The notes under the pieces: generated by a model
Databases searched by the model: none
Seen by the model: the letters and a program-made list of their open reading frames with translations, nothing else
Told to the model about the DNA's origin: nothing
NCBI GenBank assembly: GCA_023428915.1
Contig: JAEYWL010000068.1
Span: 1-51,256 of the forward strand
Length of the DNA: 51,256 nt
Source: Verrucomicrobiota bacterium
Lineage (GTDB): Bacteria; Chlamydiota; Chlamydiia; Chlamydiales; JAEYWL01
Reading direction: 5' to 3'
Translations under genes and position numbers: made by a program
In this document: in pieces, positions 7,221 through 14,600 of the stretch
How positions within the stretch are numbered: the stretch's first letter is position 1
Layout of the letters: the number at the start of each line of letters is the position of its first letter

Positions 7221-9674
7221 ATGGCCAAAAAAAAGACAAAACCTAAAAAAAAGGGCAAGGCACAAGCCTTGGCTCCATTTCTCTCTCGTGAGATCAAAGG
7301 ATTTATTCTGTTATCTTTTGCTTTCATGCTTTTTTTAAGTCTGCTGAGCTTTTCCTATGGCAAGCAAACAGCAAACTGGTTAGGCCTCATCGGCTATACC
7401 ATTGGATTCAGCTTGCATATCTTGTTAGGGCTTTGCAGCTATCTCATTTGTCTATTTATCGCTTGGATTGGCTGGAAGCAGCTCTTTTCTAAACCCATTG
7501 AACATTTACGCATCAAAGTGCTTTTTTTTAGCCTATTTGCCTTCTCTTTTTGTATTTTGCTTAGTTTGGCTGAGGAGCTATATCCTTCATTGACGGTGTT
7601 TACAGAGCACACCCTTTTTGTTAAATGGCCCCACTGGTTCTTACCCTACCACTTAGGAGGCTTTTCGGCTTATTATCTTTACCATGATCTCCCTTTTTTG
7701 AATTTGCGCAACATTCTCAATGTCACCGGCGTCGCTGTGCTGTTCAGCACCACTATGATGGCAAGCGTGCTGTTTTTTTCTGAAGTCACCCTGGCCGAAG
7801 TCGTCGCCCGTTTCCGCGCCCTTGCAGAATGGTTTAAAGCTAAGCCTGAAGAGGCTGCTGTTAAAGCTGCAGAAGCGGGAATAGCAGCTAAAACAGCCGA
7901 GCCAAAAAAACCGGTAGATTTTTTACGTTATGTCAAGCTGCGCATCCCGCAGCAGAGCGCGCAAGCGCAAGGATCCTCTGACCTTTTAGCTATTCAACCG
8001 GAAAGGCAGCTTACAGCCAGGCCTTCTGTTTCGCGCAAAGAAGAGATCGAAAAACCGCTGCTTATTAAAACAGACGATCCTTTGAAGAGAAAAATCCCGC
8101 TTGAAGCGCCGGATCCGCTGACTATTTCAAAACCCAGTCTAGTAAATAAGCGTGAAGCAGCTTTGCAAGCACAGCAAGTGCATAATGGCGATTACACCCA
8201 TTATCAATTGCCCGCTGCGGGTTTGTTGGGAAACCCCAAAAAAGTCGACCAGACCAACCTGAAAAAAGACCTCAAGCGGCAAGCTGAAGTCTTGGAAGAA
8301 ACCCTGCTCAGTTTTGGCATAGAAGCAAAAGTGGGGCAGATTAATTGCGGCCCCACAATCACCTCTTTTGAAGTCCACCCCGCCATTGGCGTTAAAGTGC
8401 AAAAAATTAAAACATTGGAAAACGACATTGCGCTTAACATGGAAGCCAAGTCGATCCGGATCATCGCCCCTATTCCAGGAAAAGCCGCAGTCGGCATTGA
8501 GGTGCCCAATCCTCAGCCGCAAGAAGTGGGCTTTAAGGAGTTGCTCACGGCCTATCAACAAGGCGGACGCAAATTTCACATTCCTATATTGCTTGGAAAA
8601 AGCGTTAATGGCGACTACGTCATGAGCGATTTGGCTAAAATGCCCCACTGCATTATTGCAGGCGCCACAGGTTCCGGCAAATCGGTCTGCATCAACACCA
8701 TTGTGATGTCGATTGTCTACAATGCCAAGCCCGATGAAATCCAGCTCTTGATGGTCGACCCTAAAAAAGTAGAGCTCACTCCCTATAGCAACCTGCCCCA
8801 TATGATAGCCCCCGTCATTACCGAGCCGCATGGAGCTTATACAGCTCTAAAATGGCTGGTAAAAGAGATGGAAAGCCGTTATGAGCTGTTGAAAATATTA
8901 GGCTTGCGCAATATCGAAAGCTTCAACACCCGCACGCCAAATCTGGAGTTTGAGAACAGCATAAAAATGCCGGTCCCTGCTAAACTGCCTTATATGGTAG
9001 GCATTATCGATGAGTTAGCTGATTTAATGATGGCTTCCAGCAGCGACATAGAAACGCCGATTGCCCGCATTGCACAAATGGCGCGCGCAGTAGGCATCCA
9101 CTTAATTTTAGCCACCCAGCGCCCTTCCAGGGAAGTCATTACCGGACTTATTAAAGCTAACTTCCCGACGCGCATCTCCTTTAAAGTAGCCAGCAGAGTG
9201 AACAGCCAGATTATTCTGGATGAAGTAGGTGCTGAAATGCTGCTCGGCAATGGGGATATGTTGTTTTTACCTCCTGGATCTTCGCAGCTGATTCGAGCGC
9301 AGGGCGCTTATATTCGCGATGAAGAAATCCATGCCGCCATAAAGTCGGTTTGCGAGCAGGCGCCGCCCCAGTACAGGATTCCGTCATTTGATAAAATGGT
9401 CAGCTTAGATGATCCCGACGGGGACAATGAGGGCTTGGGGGAGGAAACGGATGCCCTATATAAGCAAGCTTATGAAATTGTCACTGGTACAGGAAATGCC
9501 TCTACAACCTTTCTGCAGCGCAAACTCAAAATCGGCTATGCGCGCGCTGCCAGTTTAATGGATCAGCTGGAGTCCCGCGGCGTAGTTAGCGCAGCCGAAG
9601 GCAGCAAGCCGCGTAAAGTCCTCATCGGCAAGGGTGAATCCCAAGACGAAGCCGCCGACCTCTTCGACCCCTAG
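7221..9674 (+). CDS. ftsK: DNA translocase FtsK
   Basis: Septal double-stranded DNA pump that segregates chromosome ends at division. The 817-residue protein has a Lys-rich N-terminus, about four transmembrane helices (residues about 27-190), a linker of about 120 residues, and the alpha/beta RecA-like motor. Walker A is GATGSGKS at 481-488 and Walker B ends in Asp597-Glu598 (GIIDELADLM). The C-terminal winged-helix gamma domain (about 750-810) is present (FLQRKLKIGYARAASLMDQL), so it should read oriented guide sequences. The ATG at 7221 was chosen over the upstream frame start at 7152, which lies inside uppP. Chlamydiae lack FtsZ, so FtsK is thought to work with MreB-based division there. 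Repeat elements follow the stop codon. Confidence 0.97.
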   Translation: MAKKKTKPKKKGKAQALAPFLSREIKGFILLSFAFMLFLSLLSFSYGKQTANWLGLIGYTIGFSLHILLGLCSYLICLFIAWIGWKQLFSKPIEHLRIKVLFFSLFAFSFCILLSLAEELYPSLTVFTEHTLFVKWPHWFLPYHLGGFSAYYLYHDLPFLNLRNILNVTGVAVLFSTTMMASVLFFSEVTLAEVVARFRALAEWFKAKPEEAAVKAAEAGIAAKTAEPKKPVDFLRYVKLRIPQQSAQAQGSSDLLAIQPERQLTARPSVSRKEEIEKPLLIKTDDPLKRKIPLEAPDPLTISKPSLVNKREAALQAQQVHNGDYTHYQLPAAGLLGNPKKVDQTNLKKDLKRQAEVLEETLLSFGIEAKVGQINCGPTITSFEVHPAIGVKVQKIKTLENDIALNMEAKSIRIIAPIPGKAAVGIEVPNPQPQEVGFKELLTAYQQGGRKFHIPILLGKSVNGDYVMSDLAKMPHCIIAGATGSGKSVCINTIVMSIVYNAKPDEIQLLMVDPKKVELTPYSNLPHMIAPVITEPHGAYTALKWLVKEMESRYELLKILGLRNIESFNTRTPNLEFENSIKMPVPAKLPYMVGIIDELADLMMASSSDIETPIARIAQMARAVGIHLILATQRPSREVITGLIKANFPTRISFKVASRVNSQIILDEVGAEMLLGNGDMLFLPPGSSQLIRAQGAYIRDEEIHAAIKSVCEQAPPQYRIPSFDKMVSLDDPDGDNEGLGEETDALYKQAYEIVTGTGNASTTFLQRKLKIGYARAASLMDQLESRGVVSAAEGSKPRKVLIGKGESQDEAADLFDP

Positions 9675-9695
9675 TTAAGAGGTATTTCCTAAAGG

Positions 9696-9862
9696 TCTGA
9701 ATTAGGCGCTTAAATGGACAATAGACAATAGGGACGCCAGGGACCTTATGGACTTAATAGACTAAGCGCCAGTATTTTGAATTTAAAATCTAGTTTTGAT
9801 GTTGTAAAATTATTAGCGCTTCGTCCATTAAGTCCATAAGGCATTTGTCCCTTTTAAGCGCT
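9696..9862. repeat. Dispersed GGCGCTTA element, copies B1 and B2 in inverted pair
   Basis: B1 (plus, from TCTGAATTA at 9696) has arms GGCGCTTA 9705-9712 and TAAGCGCC 9763-9770 around iterated GGAC words. B2 (minus) has arms AGCGCTT 9815-9821 and AAGCGCT 9855-9861 around GTCCATTAAGTCCATAAGG; its outer flank ATATTCAGG is the complement of the CTGAAT flank. The 250-bp gap between ftsK and yycJ is almost wholly this pair. Confidence 0.8.
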
Positions 9863-9924
9863 ATATTCAGGCTTTCTATTTAATGGGCAAGGCGGTAATA
9901 TGAGCGCTTTCGCAAGGATTATAC

Positions 9925-10698
9925 ATGGAAGGCTTCTGCCCTTTAGCTTCCGGATCTAAAGGCAACTGTATCTATATCGGCACTAAGCAAACTAAACTAT
10001 TGGTTGATGCCGGCATTAACTGCAAAAATCTGGAGGCTCATCTTGCTGCTCTAGGAGTAGGGCTTTCGGAAATCGATGCCATTTTAGTCACTCATGAGCA
10101 CAGCGACCATATTTCCGGACTTAAAACCCTGGCCCTTAAGCACAGCATTCCTGTTTTTGCCAATCACGAGACCGCCAAAGGTATTGTCCATGTAATGCGC
10201 GAATGTCCAAAATTTAAGATTTTTGCTACCGGCGAAACCTTTGAATTCGGCGATTTTGAAATCCACCCTTTCAGCATTCAACACGATACCTTAGATCCTG
10301 TGGCTTTTACCTTTAAAACGAATGCTTTGAAAATCGGCGTGTGCGCCGATTTAGGCTATGCCACTACTTTAGTGCAAAACCATTTGCGCGATTGCGACTA
10401 TCTTTATTTGGAAGCTAATCACCAACCTTCCATGGTTCATGCTTCTTCAAGGCCGGCCTTTTTAAAGCAGCGCATTTTGGGACGCACTGGCCATTTATCC
10501 AATGAAAGCTGTGCAGAATTGCTGCGGCACGTTTCTCATTCAGCGCTCAAGCATGTATATCTTGCCCATCTCTCGCAGGAATGCAACTCGCCGCAAGTAG
10601 CTATGGAAGTGGTTTCTGGTTTTCTCGACAGATATGGAATCAATTTAGATATCAGCATAGCCCACCAACATCAGGCGAGCCATGCTGTGAAGTTTTAA
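9925..10698 (+). CDS. MBL-fold metallo-hydrolase, YycJ/WalJ-like
   Basis: Metallo-beta-lactamase fold hydrolase of the YycJ group. The metal-binding motif is THEHSDH (residues about 55-61), with downstream metal ligands in the QHD and CADLGYA regions and a late SHSALKHVYLAHLS segment. At 257 residues it has the usual YycJ length. In Firmicutes YycJ (WalJ) belongs to the WalRK cluster and has been linked to coordinating DNA replication with division; it resembles exonuclease-type MBL proteins. Chlamydial genomes keep this gene beside ftsK, which supports a chromosome-related role, but the substrate is not known. The ATG at 9925 has AAGGA upstream at good spacing. It converges with the Ppx-like gene, 10 bp stop to stop. 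Confidence 0.9.
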   Translation: MEGFCPLASGSKGNCIYIGTKQTKLLVDAGINCKNLEAHLAALGVGLSEIDAILVTHEHSDHISGLKTLALKHSIPVFANHETAKGIVHVMRECPKFKIFATGETFEFGDFEIHPFSIQHDTLDPVAFTFKTNALKIGVCADLGYATTLVQNHLRDCDYLYLEANHQPSMVHASSRPAFLKQRILGRTGHLSNESCAELLRHVSHSALKHVYLAHLSQECNSPQVAMEVVSGFLDRYGINLDISIAHQHQASHAVKF

Positions 10699-10708
10699 CT
10701 ACTGGCAG

Positions 10709-11746
10709 CTATTCCCAGAAAGGGGGGAAAAGCATGGCGCCATCGGCGTTATTGACATCCAGGATCTCCATATTTTGGATTCCCAGCTGTTTCATATAGC
10801 CCAGGATCAAAATTGGATTGGATATGCCCACATTGGCAAAGGAATCATTGCCGACATCTTCATCAGATAGATGCGCTAATTCAGAAACTTTGTTAGCCAA
10901 TTCTGCAAGGCTGAAGCTAGCTTTATTATCCACTAACGGCTGGATGCGGATACTAAAGATATTGCCTACGCCTACAACTAAATTCTGAGGATTAGAAACC
11001 TTTTCTTTAAAGTAGCTGTCAACTTTTGCCGCAATGCGCTTAGCTTTGTGTTCTGCTTGCTGCATATCGCGGTGGTCCATTGGGTTTGGCGTACGGTACT
11101 CAGTGATATTGCGCAGTTGGATATTCTGGATGATGTAGTTTTTGAAAGGCACAGAAGCTTCTACGCTGCGGTAAACTTGCAGGCTGCCATCTTTATCCAT
11201 GGTGGTTAATTGCAAGCTGCCGCCGCCGATGTCCCAAACCACGAGATTTTCAGGGGCCACATCGACTTGAGATTTTACAGCTTCAAAGGCCAGCTCGCCT
11301 TCTAGCCCTTGGTCAATAATATGGACTTCTACGCCCGTTTCTCTTTTAATACGCTCAATAAAATCTTGGGCGTTTACGGCTTTTCTAAAAGAAGCTGTGG
11401 CTATGCCTACCATTTTTTCGGCGTGAAATTCGTTAGCAATGCGCAAGCTGTCTTTAATAGCATTCAAACCTTCTTCAATGAGTTCTTCATCAAAAGCCTG
11501 GTCTTTAGAGAGTTCGAGTTTTTCTTGGTAAGGTACTGCCATGGAAACATTGACCAACACTTTTTCGATTTTTTGAGTTTTAGTGTTGATTTCAGCCACT
11601 CGTAGTTTAGTAGCGCCGGAACCAATGTCTAAAGCCGCGCGAATGACGACATCGCTTGACTCAGCTGCAAAACCATTTTTGCTTGGGCAAAGGCAGGCGA
11701 GCATCAAAGCTGCGACAATGGTAAGGTTAGAAAAATTAAATTTCAT
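10709..11746 (-). CDS. Exported Ppx/GppA-family protein
   Basis: Sugar-kinase/Hsp70-fold protein of the exopolyphosphatase / pppGpp phosphatase family. Family motifs are ALDIGSGATKLRVAE (phosphate 1 site, about residues 38-52), GIATASFRKAVNAQDF, a variant of the Glu motif (LEGELAF), and VVWDIGGGSLQLT (phosphate 2). Unlike cytoplasmic Ppx, it begins with a clear signal peptide (MKFNFSNLTIVAALMLACLC, then FAAES), so the enzyme should act in the periplasm, or be a lipoprotein if the Cys at 18 is used. It is 345 residues long and lacks the extra C-terminal domains of long Ppx proteins. The ATG at 11746 has GAGGA upstream and a good promoter at 11788-11816. It is the only gene in its transcript. 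Confidence 0.88.
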   Translation of the reverse strand: MKFNFSNLTIVAALMLACLCPSKNGFAAESSDVVIRAALDIGSGATKLRVAEINTKTQKIEKVLVNVSMAVPYQEKLELSKDQAFDEELIEEGLNAIKDSLRIANEFHAEKMVGIATASFRKAVNAQDFIERIKRETGVEVHIIDQGLEGELAFEAVKSQVDVAPENLVVWDIGGGSLQLTTMDKDGSLQVYRSVEASVPFKNYIIQNIQLRNITEYRTPNPMDHRDMQQAEHKAKRIAAKVDSYFKEKVSNPQNLVVGVGNIFSIRIQPLVDNKASFSLAELANKVSELAHLSDEDVGNDSFANVGISNPILILGYMKQLGIQNMEILDVNNADGAMLFPPFWE

Positions 11747-11787
11747 ATTTATATATTCCTCTTATAAATTATAATTTAAGTATAATA

Positions 11788-11816
11788 ATTATAATATAAA
11801 CAAAACTAAAAATCAA
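11788..11816 (-). promoter_or_regulatory. Sigma70-type promoter for the Ppx/GppA-like gene
   Basis: On the minus strand TTGATT (11811-11816) and a perfect TATAAT (11788-11793) are separated by exactly 17 bp, about 40 bp upstream of the ATG at 11746. Confidence 0.6.
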
Positions 11817-11860
11817 GTTTAGTTGATATGAGTAATGCTAATGATGTTTATGGTGTAAAA

Positions 11861-11973
11861 TCTGAAGTAGGCGCTTAAATGGACAATGGACCTTATGGAC
11901 TTAATGGACTAAGCGCCAGTTATTTGTCGTCAATGTCCTTGGCGTCGTTAAGGTCCATAATGTCGTTTGTCTA
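11861..11973 (+). repeat. Dispersed GGCGCTTA element, copy C (best preserved)
   Basis: Starts TCTGAAGTA; arms GGCGCTTA (11870-11877) and TAAGCGCC (11910-11917) enclose four ATGGAC words with 7-, 9- and 9-bp periods. The 3' extension 11918-11973 (TTTGTCGTCAATGTCC, GGCGTCGTTAAGGTCC, AATGTCGTTTGTC) matches copies A and D. It abuts the acetate kinase stop codon. Confidence 0.85.
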
Positions 11974-13128
11974 TTAAAATGAAGATTTTAGCAAGGAATG
12001 GCAATAGTTAGCGATAGCTAGCTCTTCTTGGGTGGGGATCACTAATATGCGGCAGGAGCCGGAAGAAATTTCGATCGCATTCTTCTCGTTCTTGACTGCA
12101 TCGAGTTGAATGCCAAAGGCCTCCAGGTTGTTGCAACAAAGACTGCGGACTAAGGCTGAATGTTCGCCAACACCAGCAGTAAATAGCAAGATATCGGCGC
12201 CGCCGAGTAAGAAGAACATATGGCCAATATAGCTTTTGATGCGCCAGGCATACATTTCGACTGCTAATTTAGCTTCCGGGTCATTTTGTGCATATCGGAT
12301 TGCAAGGCGGCGCATGTCGGGTTCGCCTGCGATGGCTTTTAATCCAGATTCTTTATTCAAAGCCCGATCAAGTTCTTGCTGGTCCACGCCTTCTTTCAGC
12401 AGATGCAGCAGAATGCCAGGATCGATTGAGCCGCTGCGTGTGCCCATCATTACCCCTTCTAAAGGGGTAAAGCCCATGGAAGTGGCAATTGGCTGTCCAT
12501 GACTTGTGGCTGTGATGGAAGCCCCATTGCCTAAATGGCAGCTTACCAATTTAAGCTTGGAGAGAGGTTGTGCGACATGCTGTGCTGCTTGCTGCACGCA
12601 GTACTCGTGGCTAATGCCATGAAAGCCATAGCGCTTAATTCCTGTTTGACGCCAGGCAGCTGGGATTGGGTAAGTGGCTTCAACTTTTGGCAGATGGTGG
12701 TAAAAAGCTGTGTCAAATACGGCTACTTGAGGAATATTGGGAAATAACTTTTCCAAGATTTCGATTCCTTCCAAGTTAACCGGATTATGCAAGGGAGCTA
12801 TGGGGATTAATTGTTTGATGGCAGCTTTAACTTCAGGGGTAATTAAAACAGGCTCTGAAAAATGGCCGCCGCCTTGTACTACTCGATGCCCTACGCAGCA
12901 AATCGCCTCTTTTGCCGTTAATTGCTGCACACTCCAAATATCTTGAATGGCTTCAGCCAAAATTTCAGGGCGCTTACCAGAAAATGGGCGTATTGCTGTT
13001 TGGCCCTTACAGGTAATTTCTAACTTCTGTTCTTGATAATCGATGTGGCATTTCCAAATAGCAGCGGTGTCTTGAAACAAAATACATTTATCGCTGCTGG
13101 AGCCGGCATTGAGTACTAGAATGTGCAT
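11974..13128 (-). CDS. ackA: Acetate kinase
   Basis: Cytoplasmic ASKHA-fold enzyme interconverting acetate + ATP and acetyl phosphate + ADP. Family motifs are NAGSSSDK (residues 7-14), GHRVVQGG, VFDTAFYHHLP, the signature YGFHGISHEY, CHLGNGASI, GTRSGSIDPG with the conserved Arg-Asp pair, and FTAGVGEH near the C-terminus. At 384 residues it is slightly shorter than the usual 395-400. The frame extends upstream to 13257, but the ATG at 13128 follows GGGAA and gives the canonical N-terminus, so I chose it. No phosphotransacetylase gene is adjacent, so the pathway partner must be elsewhere. The 481-bp gap upstream holds a large palindromic element. Confidence 0.95.
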   Translation of the reverse strand: MHILVLNAGSSSDKCILFQDTAAIWKCHIDYQEQKLEITCKGQTAIRPFSGKRPEILAEAIQDIWSVQQLTAKEAICCVGHRVVQGGGHFSEPVLITPEVKAAIKQLIPIAPLHNPVNLEGIEILEKLFPNIPQVAVFDTAFYHHLPKVEATYPIPAAWRQTGIKRYGFHGISHEYCVQQAAQHVAQPLSKLKLVSCHLGNGASITATSHGQPIATSMGFTPLEGVMMGTRSGSIDPGILLHLLKEGVDQQELDRALNKESGLKAIAGEPDMRRLAIRYAQNDPEAKLAVEMYAWRIKSYIGHMFFLLGGADILLFTAGVGEHSALVRSLCCNNLEAFGIQLDAVKNEKNAIEISSGSCRILVIPTQEELAIANYCHSLLKSSF

Positions 13129-13277
13129 TAAATTCCCTTTTTTTCGTAATATATACTGAGGCTGTAAAAAAAATATGCAATTAATAATTGCTGCCGTCCT
13201 TACAGGACTCGAATGTTGTTTACATAATATTACCAGGCCGTAAGGCAATGTCGTCAAAATAAGGTTTTTATTGCGGG

Positions 13278-13461
13278 ATTTGGAGTGCGGCGACTCGTCG
13301 CCGCTTTTGCCGGGTTCGACTTGTCGAACCCCTTAGATTAGATTTAAGAAGTGGTGTTTATGTTCGACTTGTCGAACCCCTTAGATTAGATTTAAGAAGT
13401 GGTTTTTATGTTCGACAAGTCGAACATAAACAAAGCGGCGACGAGTCGCCGCACTCCAAAT
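13278..13461. repeat. Nested palindromic element with 30-bp perfect terminal inverted repeats
   Basis: The left arm 13278-13307 and right arm 13432-13461 are exact reverse complements over 30 bp; each also contains its own hairpin (GCGGCGAC-TC-GTCGCCGC). The 124-bp interior has two tandem 48-bp units (13314-13361, 13362-13409), each opening with the hairpin GTTCGAC-TT-GTCGAAC and carrying TTAGATTAGATTTAAGAAGT, then a third, inverted GTTCGAC-AA-GTCGAAC at 13410-13425. It resembles a miniature inverted-repeat element; no transposase and no obvious target duplication are present. The rest of 13129-13609 shows no gene. Confidence 0.9.
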
Positions 13462-13609
13462 TACTTATTTTGATAACATTGGGCCGTAAGGCCTGGTATA
13501 ATGACGTAAAAGATAATCCGAAGCCTGTAAGGCCGGCAGAAATTATTCCATCAGCGCAATTTTTTCACAGCTTCTCTGAATACGAGCAATAATTCATATA
13601 GGATTAGAA

Positions 13610-14536
13610 ATGAGAATAACGCTGGAAGAGGCAATTAGATTGTTAAATGCCGGCGAGGTTGTAGCCTTGCCTACAGAGACAGTATACGGTTTAGCTGCTA
13701 AACTTTCAGAGCCGAAAGCCATTGAAAAGATTTTTCAGTTAAAGAAAAGGCCGAATGACAACCCCTTGATTGTGCATATTGCCAATTACGAACAGCTGAA
13801 CGAAATAGTCAAACTGATACCGGCTCATGCTCAAGAATTGATGCACTGTTTTTGGCCAGGGCCTTTGACTATTATTGAAGAAGCCTGCGAAACTGTTCCG
13901 ATGCAAGCTAGAGCCGGTTTACCGACTGTGGCTGTGCGTATGCCGGACCAGCCTGAAATACTTGAAATCATTAAGCAAACAGGGCCTTTAGTGGCTCCGT
14001 CTGCAAATCTTTCCGGCAAGCCTTCAACTACTTCAGCACAGCATGTGGAAGAGGATTTTGGTGCAGGTTTCCCCGTGCTGGATGGGGGGAATTGTAAAAA
14101 GGGGCTTGAATCGACTATCGTCTACTTTGATGGTGCCTGGGAGATTGCCCGTTTGGGGGCTACTACACAGGAGCAATTAGCCAAAGTGCTTGGTTATACC
14201 CCAAAATTGCGCGAGCAAAAAGAAAGCAAGCCGGTTTGCCCGGGGCAGCATTACCGCCATTATGCACCGCAAGCTAATTTGACATTGGGAACAGGAGATT
14301 ATCCCGGTTCACCTGTAGTAGTCATCGGCTTTAAAGAGCGCCAATATTCTGGGGCTAAGAAGGTATACTCTCTGGGCAGCTTAAAAGAACCGGAGGGAAT
14401 TAGCGCTAGCTTATATGCAGTGTTGCGCCAGCTTGATCGAGACCATATTCAAGCTGCTTGGGTGGATTGCAACTTCCCCAAAGAAGGCCTATTTTTAACC
14501 TTAGCTGAAAGACTCAAGCGCGCCGCAAAGCATTAA
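13610..14536 (+). CDS. tsaC: Threonylcarbamoyl-AMP synthase, Sua5 type
   Basis: Makes threonylcarbamoyl-adenylate from threonine, bicarbonate and ATP for the universal t6A37 modification of ANN-decoding tRNAs. The YrdC domain (residues about 5-195) shows LPTETVYGLAAKL, KKRPNDNPLIVHI, FWPGPLTII and APSANLSGKPSTTS. The Sua5 linker motif CPGQHYRHYAP and a C-terminal Sua5 domain (about 210-308) follow, so this is the long two-domain form rather than short TsaC. Length 308 is a little below the usual 330-350. The ATG at 13610 is the first start after a 480-bp non-coding stretch. The gene stands alone: its neighbours are unrelated in function. Confidence 0.95.
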   Translation: MRITLEEAIRLLNAGEVVALPTETVYGLAAKLSEPKAIEKIFQLKKRPNDNPLIVHIANYEQLNEIVKLIPAHAQELMHCFWPGPLTIIEEACETVPMQARAGLPTVAVRMPDQPEILEIIKQTGPLVAPSANLSGKPSTTSAQHVEEDFGAGFPVLDGGNCKKGLESTIVYFDGAWEIARLGATTQEQLAKVLGYTPKLREQKESKPVCPGQHYRHYAPQANLTLGTGDYPGSPVVVIGFKERQYSGAKKVYSLGSLKEPEGISASLYAVLRQLDRDHIQAAWVDCNFPKEGLFLTLAERLKRAAKH

Positions 14537-14600
14537 TAAGTGTCTGATTTAAAAAATCCTTAACTTGCATAATTAAATCGCAGTATGATGGAGGTCTTTG

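Noticed and set aside
8139..8831. 230-aa open frame on the minus strand inside ftsK
   Set aside because: It lies fully antisense to the conserved FtsK motor; its composition is that of a mirrored coding frame and no ribosome site is seen.
13278..13461. Possible CRISPR array because of 48-bp regular repeats
   Set aside because: The repeats are directly tandem with no variable spacers, only two full units exist, and no cas gene is near.
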